This document shows positions 24,952 through 38,300 of a stretch of 64,000 nucleotides of DNA, in pieces. Source of the DNA: Klebsormidium nitens (lineage: Eukaryota > Streptophyta > Klebsormidiophyceae > Klebsormidiales > Klebsormidiaceae). The position numbers and the translations under genes are program-made. The notes below the pieces were generated by a model. It ran no database searches, had not been told where the DNA came from, and saw only the letters and a list, made by a program, of their open reading frames with translations. The stretch spans positions 186,101 to 250,100 of the forward strand of contig DF236951.1 in the NCBI GenBank assembly GCA_000708835.1. The letters are read 5' to 3'. Within the stretch, counting starts at the first letter, position 1. Each line of letters starts with the position of its first letter.

Positions 24952-26446
24952 TGCAGAAATGCGCTAAGGGAGTTTACGAAAGCTGGCGCACCCGCGAGAG
25001 AGAAGGAAAGCGCTAGCTAAAATGGACCTGAGATGCTCCTGCATCCCAATCCTTGCCGGGTGCTGTCACAGATCAGGAGGATCTACGAAGAGGAGCCGCT
25101 TTTCATTTGAATGCGGATGTTGCGTTTCCCTTTCCCTGACGAGATGTTTAGGCCATTTGGTCTTACTTTGACTGTACCACGCATTTTTAAAGATGTAAAA
25201 TGTCATTGTTCTTTAAGGTCGGCGGCGGGTCTGGCACCGCCAGGCATGGCAGGAAGCAATCCGAGGCTTGACGCTTCTGTGCGCAAGTTTGCATGCATGC
25301 GCAGATTGTTGACGTTCAGTGGCTGAAGCCCGGAGGTGGTGAGGTGGGTTGAGGCGACGCATTCCGCTCAGAAAAACAATCGTGTTAACGTACCTATTCA
25401 ATCTAGGATGCTCGGTGTGTACGGTCGAGGTTAGGTATATGGTTGACATGGTACAGCCGTACAGATTTCATGCCCTAATGACCCAGGAGCTTCAGTGGTC
25501 AGGAAGCCACCATCAAAGTACTCGTATGATTTGAGATCGAGCAGTTTCGATCCTAGTCATGGGCCCGATGTTGGAACGGAAGAACACGGGCACACGGCCG
25601 GGTCAGCGCTTCTATGCCACCAGATCCGCATTGAGTCCATTGTTGGCAGTCCCCAACCAAAGCCACATGACCGCGACGGTTGATCGTCAAGCAACTATAC
25701 GTGCGCATCATGTGCCGCCGTGTGACATCGATCTGGCAACGATGAGTCGCGACGCCTGATGAATACATGGAGCTTAGCCTGTTCGATGTCGATCATATTC
25801 TTCATACTAATCTGGTACATCATCCACCTTGTAGGCAACCTCGTTCACGTTCGAAATGTTAAAGTAGGTTGGACGCATACGGCAACCAGAAATGGCAAGC
25901 AGCTTCAGATCACCCAGACTGTGCCCAATCGAAACATGCCATGGCCAAAGTCTAAATTTCAACCTACTTAAAGACAACACGCGAGGGGCACCATGAAAGT
26001 TAACTCAAAATTCTGCATGGGCGACAAGAACATCTAAGCATGCAAACGAGACGTTGCGCGGCTCAAATTGACGACATTTCTGGCGTGTGCCCGGCCTTGC
26101 TTTTACATTTTGACGAGTGCGCGCCTGTTACTGAGAAACGTCGACACTAACGTGACCAGCGACTCCAAACCGCAACTCGACTTGAATGATATTATGTACG
26201 TCCCACGACATCCTAGCAGCTCTTTGACCAGTCCGTTGTGACAAAATCCGGTAGAGCAGCTCTCTAGCTGTGACTCTCTTCGTTTACAAACGCATCCTTG
26301 CTACTAGTGCGGTCGCTTCCGACCACGGCATTGGAGACAAAATTATTCCTCCTGATCTCACTATCCGTTGCAAGCTAGGCCGCCAAAATAACGCATCTGC
26401 TTACATGTCAAAAGCGAGCATGGACACGCAATATCTCGTTTACCGC
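24952..26446. other. intergenic, no gene seen
   Basis: About 1.5 kb between the F-box frame start and the membrane-protein stop. Mixed composition with scattered short frames lacking recognisable domains. No repeats of note, RNA gene or splice-joined coding sequence found. Confidence 0.4.
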
Positions 26447-29400
26447 CTACTTATTTAGCGCCTCAGGTATGAGTAAGTAACTCGAGATCAAAAAGAAGAT
26501 ACTCCCCCACCAAGTGGAGAAATACGTGCCCCACTTTTGGCAGCACTCGGTCGGATACACGAGCGCGCCAAAGAGGCCGGACAGCAGAAACCCGATGGCT
26601 CCTAACAGGTTCCAGAACCCGGCCTGCCACCCGAGGTCCCAGAACTTGATCCCGAACCACGAGTGCGCGCTCTCGACCATAGTGAGGTAGCTATTGATGA
26701 TGAAGAAGATGGAACCAATCATCTGCGGGCGACAGGAGAGGAATTCTTTCATAGCGTTGAGTTATATCACCAGATGAAAGCAAGGTCGTGCTGCTACAGT
26801 TGGTTGGAACGATAAGTAGAGCGCAGTGCATGCTAATCTACCGCGGATGAATGGAGAGGCAGGCCGACAAAGGAAGCGACGGAATGGATCGAGCTCGGAA
26901 TGGCTGGGGTTAAAAGACAACGAGTCTTAGAAAGCGTGAATAGACGATTGACAGCCTTGGTTGATCAACTCCACGCTGGCCACACTGGCTTCTTCAAGCG
27001 AGGTCGAGCTGCGGCAATGGTTGCACTCTGGCAGCAGTCCTTAGGATGCCCAATCAAGGATCGAGTCTCTTTCTCAGAGGTTCGCGGAACTCGCAGGCTT
27101 TGGATACCAAGCACAATTGGGCAAAAGCGTCTAGTTTGTCTGTACTCCAAGCTAGTCAAGGATTCCAATGCATCAAAGTGAAGGCACGAGAACCCAGAAC
27201 GTTAAAATAGACGCAACCCCTCGACAGTACATCCAACAAAAAGGGCGGGCAGGATCTGCGGCTGACCTGCGGCAGCCAGTAGAGTATGAGCCAGCCCTGC
27301 CAGTGGCTCGGGGGGTAGTCGAACCACAGCACGTGGGGGACTCCCGTGATGCACGCCGGGACGCCGAAAATGGTGGCACCAATCAGCTGCAAGGAGGAGA
27401 GGAGCTCGGCTTAGCATAACCCGCCATATGCTCAGAGAGATCGGTGCAAACTATTGACGGCTGCCTCTCACAAGTCCGAGAGTGACGGATCCGTCATGAA
27501 ATCGAATCAAGCCGTTAGCGTTCTTGCAATCAAAAGTGCTTCTTGCAGCGTGCATCGAAGCGACACGGGTACACCCGAGCTCGGCAGAACAAGCGCTCCA
27601 GCACGACACCAGATCATCTCTAAGCTGGACGGCCAGAGTTCGAACGACTTAGACACACAGCCACACGGCCTGTCGGGATGATCCCCCCGTACCTGAGACG
27701 TGACCGTCCAATACGACAAGCTTCGCGGCCGCCACGCACACCACAGCCACTTGCGCCGCCTCTGCTTCGCCTCCGCGTGCCTCTCCGCCCTGCTTGAAAT
27801 CGGGGCTTCGCGCCCTTTGCCCACCCCCTCACCGACAACCCCGTTCTCAAATCCGTGGCCGTTGTGTAGCCCGTCTCCATCGCCAAAGTGCGTGCCGTTC
27901 TGCACTTTGTCGTCAAGCGATTGCGCCGCTTCGTCGAGGCGGTGGTAGGAGGCGTCGTTCTTGCTGTGGTAGACGCGTGTGGTGCGCCCCTCAGGGTCGT
28001 GCTCGATGCGGTGGCCCACGTCGATGTTCCTAAAAACGAGGGATTGGACGAAGGTGAGGTAGGTGATTTACAGCTGACCTAACCAGGGAAGCCCAAACCT
28101 CCCTCATCTGTCCCTTGAGAATGCCCAGCTCCGAAGCAGGGAACAACGTTTGAGGGATGTTTGAAGCTACAGTGAATGTTCCGATCGCTTAAGTACAAAT
28201 ACGTTTGACGAGCACTGAAAGTGTCCTCGCCCCTTGCAAAGATTGGAAGACACTGTAGCTAGAATGATTTATCTGCACTGACTGCTCTCTTTGTTTAGAA
28301 GTAACGCGGGCAAAAAAAGTTGCAATTCAACAAAGAGAAAGCTTGATACCAGCACTGGTATCTCCAAGTAAAAACGGCCCTGTGCAGCTTGTTCCTAGGA
28401 TTAAATGCTGGAAGGTGTCTGATACCAACAGGAGGCTTCTGAAGTCCACTCACTTGCAATTGCTGTTGACCATTTCCCAAAAGGCCAGGATGGAGCCCAC
28501 TTCGAAAAGGAACCCTCCCAGGACAGCTGTGTAGCCAACAACGTACAGGTTGACCCTCTCATTCTTGAGCGGCCACATCGCAAACGTGCCGTTCACAACC
28601 CAGGCTATGGACCCCACCGTGAAGGCCTGCGAAACAGGAACACCGTGTCAGTACCTCCGCTTTCCTTTCCTTTCTTTATGGCTTGCAGCCTTGAGCGCAA
28701 CGGGGTAATACTTGAGAATCAAAAGTTTGATACATTCTGGACGATGTGACCAAGTCAAGCTTGTCACTTCGAAAGAGCTGTCCACCGATTTTGAATTCTT
28801 GCAGTCGCTCCTTGTTTGGCATCGACCATGACTGAGGCAGTCTGATCAAGAAAGAGCACCTCAGGTAACAAACATGCCTTTGAGAAGGAAAGAGCAAGGA
28901 GACCCTAGTGAGGATGTTCCCGTGCCCTGAATCACAATTCTGGCATCTTGCGATGATTCGAAGTAAGGGGCACTTGGGCTTCTCACATGGACTACTTCAC
29001 ACGAGCGAGGGTTACCCAAAAGAAAGGTCCCAATGCCCTCACCCAAGCAACCATACCAAAGTTTTTGCACAAAGGCCGACAACTCACCACCCCAACCCAA
29101 TAAGAGATGTTGCGTGGCGCCCATCCCCATAGCTTATAGCCGAACGGATGGATCAGCGTCCTCGGCCGGACATGCTCGATCTTCCGCTCCTCCGACACGG
29201 CCTCAATGATTGGATGCCGGCCTTTCCTTGTCCTGGTGGACAACGCCACATGTGATGAGATGTAAGCTGTAAAGTCACGATATAAATCTGGGTACATACA
29301 CACTTTTGGCGCTCTCTGAAGGCGGTCTTTTTGTTTCCAGCACTGAGGTCGGCAGTATTAGGCAAGCGGGCTTTCACAAAAGCATCTAAGCTTTCCGGGA

Positions 29401-29881
29401 TTGCTCGAGTATACCAGATCGCTGAAAGGGCAAGTTGAGCCTGGTTATGCATGCGATATTAGCCGGAGACCAGAGAAACCTGAGCATGCCCATGGATGAT
29501 CTGTTTTGTGTAGGATTCTCGGAGCCCGGGTTTGTGCACCATCCCCGACCAAACAACTCAGTACAACACTACGCCGCCAATCGCAATGTCAAGGGCGCTG
29601 TACATACCTCCTTCTGAGAGATAATAATGTAGAGGGTTTCTCAACTCTAAAAAAGAGATCTTGGGAAAGTTTGCATTTGCGCACCTCCTTGCAGTTGTGA
29701 TTGTGCGCACCCCATGGTGCGGTACCTCGTGGACCGACACTGTTGGGCTGAGAATGCTCGTTGGCCCCGCAGCATGCTTCAGCTGCCAGGAAGCTGGAAA
29801 CACGTGTTCCACGTATCGCCACCCAGCATGGATCTCAGCGCCAGCTGGCGGCGCTTCAAGGTCCTGCTTTTTATCTTCCAT
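26447..29881 (-). CDS. Multi-pass integral membrane protein of unknown function
   Basis: Seven exons join in phase to 428 residues: 29881-29685, 29342-29304 (39 bases), 29232-29088, 28626-28454, 28029-27693, 27386-27267, 26722-26447. After a hydrophilic N-terminus comes GYKLWGWAPRNISYWVGV, then a series of membrane segments that repeat one theme: a Tyr/Trp-rich start, G(S/A/G)xxFxxxSxL, and an acidic or proline end (LGGFLFEVGSILAFWEM, LIGATIFGVPACITGVP, MIGSIFFIINSYLTMVES, WGSIFFLISSYLLIPEA). Exon 5 adds a charged loop of about 90 residues. About eight membrane spans are likely. The pattern resembles unnamed fungal integral membrane proteins and, more loosely, the YrhK-like fold; no function is known to me. 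The first two junctions are inferred mainly from phase. Confidence 0.7.
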
Positions 29882-30634
29882 CAGATTTGGGGGTGACACC
29901 CAGTATGCAGGCTGTCCCTATTGTCAGAAACTGCAAAGATCGGTGATCCCAGGAAAATGAACGAGAACCAGAAAAGTCACAATGAAAAGTCAGGGGCAAA
30001 GCCCGAGCGCGCGCCCTACCTCACAAACACGAGGGATACCTGCTTAGGATAATGCTGCTGAGTATGTGGATCCTCTCTCAGTAATTTTGATTAGAAGCCT
30101 TTTCGTGATTTGTAGTCTTAGCTTGGCTACTGAAGGTGAAGGTGGTCCCTAAAGATTGGCCCACCTAGCTTCAATCTGGTAGGTCCGTAGGATCTTGCTA
30201 ACCCAGCTCCAATGCTGCCAGCCCATAGCAGGTATGAGACTTTTGTCCTCATGCAGGCATGGACCAGTCTCCTCCATTCACAAATTGATCCAGGTACGGT
30301 GTGTAGCCTGTTGGTACATCCCGGCCTGGCAGTTAGCAGGGCTGCGAACGTGAGCAACATGCACATGAAACAGAGAGCTAAGGTACCTAGGAACTTGAAA
30401 GCCCAGATATAAGCTGAAAGCCCAGGCCGTCCCCGACCAGCTCAATCAGGCCAGGCCTCCGACCACCCCCGCAAGACGTCAAAGGCCCCTGAAAATTCCG
30501 AGTAGGTACGTGGGTGTGCACTGGTGTGCGACCCCCCTGGATGTGTTTCAGGGGGTGGAGCGTTGACGACCCCGCATTGTGAGCCGACACAGTTTAGGAA
30601 CAGTAAGCTTTAGGAATAGTAAGCTCACCAGCCT
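29882..30634. other. intergenic, up to assembly gap
   Basis: Upstream of the membrane-protein gene, presumably its promoter. No coding region or named element can be supported. A short direct repeat (TTTAGGAA(C/T)AGTAAGCT, around 30592-30626) stands at the gap edge. Confidence 0.4.
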
Positions 30635-30982
30635 NNNNNNNNNNNNNNNNNNNNNNNNNNNNNNNNNNNNNNNNNNNNNNNNNNNNNNNNNNNNNNNNNN
30701 NNNNNNNNNNNNNNNNNNNNNNNNNNNNNNNNNNNNNNNNNNNNNNNNNNNNNNNNNNNNNNNNNNNNNNNNNNNNNNNNNNNNNNNNNNNNNNNNNNNN
30801 NNNNNNNNNNNNNNNNNNNNNNNNNNNNNNNNNNNNNNNNNNNNNNNNNNNNNNNNNNNNNNNNNNNNNNNNNNNNNNNNNNNNNNNNNNNNNNNNNNNN
30901 NNNNNNNNNNNNNNNNNNNNNNNNNNNNNNNNNNNNNNNNNNNNNNNNNNNNNNNNNNNNNNNNNNNNNNNNNNNNNNNNNN
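30635..30982. other. Assembly gap (348 N)
   Basis: An uninterrupted run of N. Open frames crossing it are artefacts. Flanks are non-coding as far as can be seen. Confidence 0.99.
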
Positions 30983-32342
30983 ATCCGCATTGTGCCAGTC
31001 CGCGAACTTCCGGAGCGCCAGATCAGCTTAGTCGGAGTTAATGCAGTCTACATATGTTGCCATGTCGGTGCGCCACGTGCTGCAACCTCGTGCGTCTTCG
31101 AAGTTCGCAACTTCGCATACAGAAACGCGGCCCGCCCTGATCCCTCTTTTCTTCCCTTCCTAGTTTCATTATTTCGCGTACAGATTCCAGAAACCGCTGC
31201 TAGATCGGAGGATCCATCATCCATCATTCCTTCAAGCTTAGAATCCCGTAAATTCCGGATCGAAGTTCTTGCACGCTCCAAAATTCTGACCATCCAACTT
31301 CCAAGAATCCAAGGTCCAACTTCCAGCACCGTCCTCCTAGGACTAGGTTCATCGGACGGTGTTGCTCGCCTGCTCACTACTCAGATGTCTAAACCGGTAC
31401 GCTACCGGTACCTACCTACTAGCGTAGGTACCTTGTCAGAGTCGCGGATCGTGTTCACCACATTTTCGGGCCGTACTTGCGGTAGGCATTGCGGGTACTT
31501 TTTACGTGAAAGTCGCCTTTTCAATGATTGAGCTCCGGTTTTGCACACCGACTTCGAAAGATCGAGATCGCCGGGGCTGTCAAGTACGTTTGTCGGGAGA
31601 ACACCCCCCGGCACTGAGTCGGCAGGTAAAAGGTGACCGGAAGCGCCAGCTATGCGACGACCAAGCACAATCCGGGGCCTTTGATGCAACAGCTCATCGC
31701 ATAGAAGTTCGAAGCTGCCCATCACTTTTCGACGAACTGCACAATTTCAACCGTCCGCATGCGCCAGATAAATTCTGGTATCCACCTGGCCTGCGGTTGC
31801 GGCCACACATCTTGCCGCTTTTGGAACTTCGACGGCGGAGATTCAGTTCACATCACTGATGTGGGCCACAAACGTTCCAAAAAGCGCCATATCCACTTTA
31901 GATAAGCGGCTGATTTGCAGCCCCATGAGCTGAAGGGTACTCGTACCATACAGAAAAATTGCACCTGCAGTGGTTCCCAGTCACATAAATTCCCCCCCGG
32001 CCACATATCTCGTTCCGGGTGTCGATCTGAGCCCGGGACTGTGCATTTATCCCGTCAATACCACCTCCCGCTCGGTTTCCCGGCTGTGTTTTCTCCTTAA
32101 GCGCTCGGGTTTCAATACCCGACCTCAAATAGCACAATGCATTGCAGTCAGCGACTCTGCATTAATAGATCTGCTCGGCTCTCAACTCGCAGGCTGCGCT
32201 TGCCTCCCTCAGCATTCAGGCTCTAGCTGTGCTATCTTCAAAAGCAAGGGCCCTCCGCAATTTCCCCCTCATTCACAGATCTTGTTCCTTAACCTCCACC
32301 CTTCCATCCAGACCTCACCACCTCCGAAGCCAATCAGACGCC
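30983..32342. promoter_or_regulatory. RbcS upstream region
   Basis: About 1.36 kb from the gap to the RbcS start with no gene of its own. An I-box core GATAAG sits at 31901-31906 and a G-box core CACGTG at 31074-31079; these are light-responsive elements of plant RbcS promoters, but their distance (over 400 and 1200 bases) makes a role uncertain. A CT-rich stretch at about 32265-32335 precedes the ATG and is probably 5' UTR. No convincing TATA box; TTAATAG near 32162 is the closest. Confidence 0.35.
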
Positions 32343-34127
32343 ATGGCTTCCGCTCTTGCCGTGAAGATGGGATCCGCCGCTGCTTTCACTGCAGCGAGCG
32401 CTGGCAGCACCAAGCAGAGCTCCATTGCTCAGCCTTTCGTTGGCCTGAAGGCTGGCGCTGGCCTCCCCATTGCCAAGAAGGCCGCCACCTTCGCTGACCA
32501 GACCGTGTCAAACAGCGGGCGCGTGCAGTGCATGAAGGTGAGCTGGTGTTCTGAAAGGTGATGTTGTGATCGTGGCCACTGTTGCTGCAGAATGCAATGC
32601 AGTGTTGATGGTGGAAGGGAAGTACAGAGGAGTGTTGCACTGGGAATAGCAGGGATCTTTATCGCTGTCAACAGCTGGACAATGCATTTGACAGTGACAA
32701 CAGTTTGCAATAGGAAGATCAGAAAGACCTTGACACACAACCAGGACTGATGGATCTGGGTGGCGATGGGAGAAGTTGTGGTAGTCTACACGCATTTACG
32801 AATGCAATAGCAAAATCGTCACTGCAGTTCACTCCATTCAGAAGTGAGCAGGGAAGATGTGAAACTTACTGCCGCGATTGCAATGTTGGATTTTAGAAAA
32901 GGCCGCTGTCTGGCGTGTTGTTTAAACAGTGCTAACTTGTTAAGCAAAGTTAGCGCGCAAGTGCATTGTCCAACCAGCAAAGGTTCATCAGATGGAAGTC
33001 TGACGTTGCTTTGCTCGTTGCAGGTGTGGACTCCCCTCAACAACAAGAAGTTCGAGACCCTCTCCTACCTCCCCCCCCTCTCCGCTGATGCCATTGCCAA
33101 GGTAGGGCCTCACGATTGCCTGTGCTTGTCCCTGTGACTGCTTGATCATTGGCAATGGTCAAAAGATGTTTTATGCTATGTTGGTCTTGCTGCTCCATTG
33201 ACAGTCTAGACTTGCGAATGGAAAGCATACGCTATGTCGGGCTTGGTGCTCCATTGACAGTCTAGACCTGGGAATGGAAAGCAGATCAACCAAGGAATTT
33301 TAAGGGGTGGTTGGTTGGGACACGATCATAGTTTAGTATCAAGGAGATGTTCGCGGCATATGTCAACTTTGCAACCCTGAACCTTACATGCACCACTCCT
33401 CCATGTCTGTCATGTTCATTGATTGCATTCTTACGGTGATACAGAAACTTTACTCATGTACTTTCTTCCCCTCTGTTACAGGAGATTACATACATGATTT
33501 CCAAGGGCTGGACCCCCTGCATTGAGTTTGACGAGGTAAGAAGCCATGATCTTTTGATTGTCTGGTTGAGCTTGTCTTTCCAGACACTCAAAACCAGTCC
33601 CTTGATTTTTGCAGACTAGGGCCTCCCAAGTCTTTCACCATTTGAACATTGCAGTGCAACCCTCCTCGAAGCAGTAGTACCCACACTCATTCGTATCCAT
33701 AGCTTTGTTGACAAATGCCCTTCACTATCGTTTGCCATGAACCCTAAGAGATTGATGTTTTTGGCCTCTCTTTCCTAAACCCTAGGTCTAGATTGGGTAC
33801 CTAGGTCTGCTATGCTAATTTCTGGTTGCAAGTATCTGCAATGTACTGTCCCTACCTAGCCTGATCCACCTGCTCTCCTGCCTCCTACAGGTAGGTTACG
33901 TGTCCAGGGAGAACTTCCAGGGCTGCGGGTACTATGATGGCCGGTACTGGACCATGTGGAAGCTCCCCTTGTTCGGCTGCACTGACCCCAGCCAGGTCCT
34001 GAAGGAGGTTGCTGAGGCCAAGAGGACTTACCCCAATGCCTACATCCGCGTCTTGGGTTTCGATGCAAAGAGGCAAGTGCAGTGCTCCGGGTTCCTCGTC
34101 CAGAGGCCGGGCCAGGCTTTCTTTTAA
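32343..34127 (+). CDS. RBCS: Ribulose bisphosphate carboxylase small subunit precursor
   Basis: Four exons, 32343-32537, 33024-33101, 33482-33535 and 33891-34127, encode 187 residues. Residues 1 to about 63 are a Ser/Ala/Lys-rich chloroplast transit peptide ending before [20 protein letters not shown], the mature N-terminus. [29 protein letters not shown] and [16 protein letters not shown] are diagnostic. It forms the L8S8 Rubisco holoenzyme with plastid RbcL in the stroma and fixes CO2 in the Calvin cycle. The loop between strands A and B is short, as in land plants, not long as in Chlamydomonas. Intron 1 falls two codons into the mature protein and intron 3 after CIEFDE, as in land-plant genes; intron 2 (after DAIAK) is extra relative to Arabidopsis. 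Confidence 0.98.
33175..33283 (+). repeat. Imperfect tandem repeat in RbcS intron 2
   Basis: Two 53-base copies, 33175-33227 and 33231-33283, period 56, differ at five positions. The invariant core includes TCCATTGACAGTCTAGAC. The repeat lies wholly within intron 2, away from both splice sites. Confidence 0.9.
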
Positions 34128-35396
34128 GTGCTTATGTTTGAAACGGAGGGTTTAGCTACATTGCATTTCGAAATAGATCGACAAGACAGAACAGATCATA
34201 ATTGTATGGTAAATTCTGCGGCACAGAGCAGGCAGGTGATGATGTTCAAGGTTAAGAGAGAGTGGTTTCTCCTCTTGCTTCTGAACACTCCTTGGATATA
34301 ACTAACTTGGCTCCGCATATTGAGAGCACAAGAGAACTGTGAACGTGTAAGGTGGTAATGCATAGCTGCGTCAAGAACGCGTTGAGGAGCGACAAAAACA
34401 TTTTGACGGTGGATGACCATAAGTAAAAACAGGGTTCTGACGGAAATGATCATCAAGATCATTACTTGCACATACCTCTTTCAATAGCAAATGCCACAGT
34501 TGGAAAGCAAAGCTCTTAGTTAAACATTTTAAGCAACTGCCAACTGTGCATCATATATGTTTTCAGCGGAATCCCGAGCTGCCCTGCTACATAACAGAAT
34601 GTTCCTATGCCAAATAGCAGTAGGGTACTTGAACGAAATGGAAGCACGTTGCGAAATCCTCTTCCTTGCACGTGGTAAAAGCATGATGTCTTTCTCCAAC
34701 GAATCCGAATTTTGAATAGAAAAGAAAGCTGTGTGAAAGGTGATGGTCAGGCAATTGTCATGCATACACGGAATCACACTTCAACCGAACAGGAATTGCA
34801 ATTGCCAGACAACGATCCTGCCCGCTTTCGTTGTTCTTCGTGCTTGCTGTACTAAGCTAAATACTGAGGATTTTGAAGCTTCTCATGGCGTACATACATG
34901 TACGTGGTCTGCGTACACATACATGTGGTCTGTGTATATATTTTGTCTTGTTCAAAATTGCCAAACTGTACTCCAACTGTCAGTATTTGAAGTACACTGG
35001 ACGCCATAATACGGCCTGGCAAAGAGGCTGCTCAACAGGTACTCGATCGAAATCACCAGCATCACAACTGAGCTTGTTCTTCGATTTCCAATCGATCCAG
35101 TCTCTCACTGGAGCGTGGCGCCCGATGGCTCAAGGAGACTCACGGTAGATAAGAGCAACTGACCCTGAATTCATGATCGGACATCCAGGACAGCATGATT
35201 GACATCAGCTCATGTGCATGCGCGCATAGACTCCAAAGATGGTGCACAAGATATAAGCTGCCTCGATTGGTACTGAAGCAGCCTGCTACATCCCGTGCTG
35301 AAACCCTGGAGTCCCGAAGACAAACATGTAGGTCCAGGTCTATCTCGACTCCTGCCCACCACATTCGTGTCTAAGTCGACTCCTCTTCTCGCTTCT
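34128..35396. other. intergenic, converging 3' ends
   Basis: Holds the 3' UTR of RbcS and that of the transportin-3-like gene, which converge. A partial repeat of ACATACATGT...TGGTCTG occurs twice near 34890-34940. No additional gene is supported. Confidence 0.45.
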
Positions 35397-38300
35397 CTAT
35401 ACCCTGTGACCATCCACAAAGTCGCGAATCACACGCTTGATCCTCCGTCCGCCATCGCCTCCCAAGTAACCACCGCCACCCGCCCGTCCTCGCTCGTTTG
35501 CCCCATGCTGCGAAACATCGGCTGCAGCCGCCACGAATGCATCTCCCCAGATCTGAGGCACCGCTTGTGCTTCATCTGGTCGGAGGCATCCAGTTGGAAG
35601 TGCTTGAAGCTGCATTTCCAATAGCAACCCATCATCAGTGATGTAACGGAACGTACTAGAATCTAAAGATGCAGCAAGGCATCTTCTTATCCTGGACCAG
35701 GAACCAGAAAATATGTTGAAAAGAAAACAACAAGACTTCCCTGCGAAGCTTAGCCCTTCAAAGTACGTCAGCGTACATCCAGATTCGTCAAAAGGACAAG
35801 AACAAGCATCATTGAGGAATGGGCCGGACCTTCAACTACCAACGCTTCTTAATCCATGGAGCCTGTGCAAAGAGGAAAAGGCGGAGACCCTGGCTTCTTT
35901 ACTTCTGCCAAAGCTCACGAAAGCCTGGATCCAAGTCAAGCTCCCGGGTAGCAAACACACACAAGAGGTGCAGAAGAAAGACCCGAATGCACAAGTAACG
36001 GGTTAAACTAGTAAGCGGCCAAAACTTCTGTGCATCCCGAAGTGGCCAAACGCTTTGCACGTGCAAACACTCCGAAAAGCACGAGTACAGTCTGGTGAGA
36101 GATTTCCCTAAAAGGCAAGGAGGCAGTACAAACGAAAAGGTAAAGAACTCACTACGGACGCAAGCCAGTGCTGCAGCAGGGCGAGGCCGGCCTCGGGTGG
36201 CTGGCCGCTGTGTTGGATCACCAGCACGGCCAGCTGCTGAAAGATGCTCGCGATCTTGTGGATCTGCACGGAGCGGGGTATGGTTGAGAAGACGCCGTCA
36301 AGTGGGACCATCATGTCGGTTGAAAAGCCGTGACCATCACGTCGGTTGAAAACGTGAAGAGGTACTAGGCGACTTGAACGCTCGAAGGCTTGAGCACATT
36401 GAGATGGCTCAAGTGTTCTCGCGATTTGCTGGTCCCCGCAGTTGCTCTGATCCGTTATAGCTGCTTAAGGCAGCAAACACTCGCTCAGCACGCAAGCTAG
36501 CCAGAATCTACGAGCGGGGTTTCCCTTCCCGTCCCACGGCAGGTACGCAGCCTATCGTCGGGGCGGTTGGAGCAGCCACTACGGCAGCAGTTTGTGACGA
36601 GCAAAGCGATCAGAGCTTGTGACCCCGTTTTCGCGGTCTTCCCTGCCGGACCGAACGACAGATTGTTGGACCTACGAAACAGCCAGCGATGGGCGACTGT
36701 AACCAAGCGAAAGCCAAACATGGTGTCTTCTCATTGGCTTCGGATCCCAGCTAACCTGCAATGAGTACAAAGATGCCACGGGAAGCCCCTGAGGCTGACC
36801 TTAGTCATGGGCGAGATCCCGAGCAGCGCTTGCACCAGGCCGTGTACGATGATGCGCCCCGATTGGACCACCAGGTTCACGAGAGGGACGACCGCCGCAG
36901 AGGTCTCGTCCGACGACGGCAGGGCCGCCTCCATGACCGCTGCAAAAATTCCAAGAGGCTCCTTTCAGAATTCGTCGATAGATCTGCCAACTCTGGCAAT
37001 TGGCGTTTGAGCTGACGAGCGACGGTTGAGTGGTGCGAGAAAGATGTGCGCTCCATTTTTGACTAGGATGTGTCACTGGGCAGTACTTGAACGACACGGC
37101 AGAGGCGACTCGGCTTCACTCGAGGGCAGCTTGAATCGTCAGAAGCATTCGCCGATGCGCCACCACGACGTCGTCGTAACTCAGATTGGCGCCTGGGTAC
37201 GCAATAGATGCTGACTCACGGCAGCGCAATACAAACTTGAAACATCGTGTTCTGGAGCTGCAGAAAGCAGCTTATAATGTAAGCAACTACAGTTGGTGGG
37301 CGGAACATCGGCACAGCTATCGGGAATTTCCGCGGCCGCTTCAGCGGGCGGCATACCTGCTACTAGAGAAAGGGCAGAGGCCGACACCCCCCGGTGGCTC
37401 GCGCAGGCGCATCCGGCGCCGATGCTGAGGGCGACCTGCACCTGGCCCAGTGCCTCTGACACGACGTCCTGAAAAGATGTGGAGTAGCCGTCAGCCAGGA
37501 TCACTTGTCTTTCATTCCCATTAATCCGTCTGCTCGCACCGCCAGAGCAAAGTAAGTGGTTGACACAGCTGCTTCGGACGACACAAAGTCGCACCCTTTT
37601 GGTGTGGTTTGAAGCCAACTCGTCTAGCATTTCTCGGGAAGTCGAATCTAGTCGGACGCACTGGCGGCTGGATGCTTGCCAAGCGTTGCCAGAGAACATA
37701 CCGTCCTCACGATTTTCAGGACAACTCTTCTTTCCTGCCGTCCACGATTATAACAAATACACGCTCATTTTGCAGCGCAAGGAGTGATTGGTGACGTCAA
37801 TGATGAAAAGCGGCGGAACACAAAATGCAGCAGTCTCGACTCAGGAGATCGTACCCGGTCTTTAGAGCAGGGGACAGCTTTGTGGAACACTTTCACTTCG
37901 TGAGCTGCCGAAATCCCCACCATATCTGACAGATTACACCTTGGAACCACCTTGGAATCACGACCAAGAACTTCCACAGAAGGAATGCTCACCCTTCTGC
38001 TCGACCTAAGGAACGTGATAACAAAGTGGAGGTACGCTTCCGTGATCTCGGGCTCTCTGTCCGCATCTTCCACCGCCCGAATGCTAGCCACCGCAGGCGC
38101 CGCTGAGAAAACCCGCAACGCTTCTAGGCTGATGGGGCCGATGCTGGGCTCGCTACTCAGCTCCTCTGAGGCGGCGGAAGCTGGGAGAAAACAAAGCACG
38201 AAAGGCATTTTGGAAGTGGATCAATCTTGCTCGGCTGAAACGTGGTGGAATCCTGATGTGGACGGCCTTGGAAAACTAATTGTTAACGCACTTGAAGTGT

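Noticed and set aside
30579-31031. Open frames running through the N run
   Set aside because: They consist mostly of unknown bases and have no coding evidence on either side.
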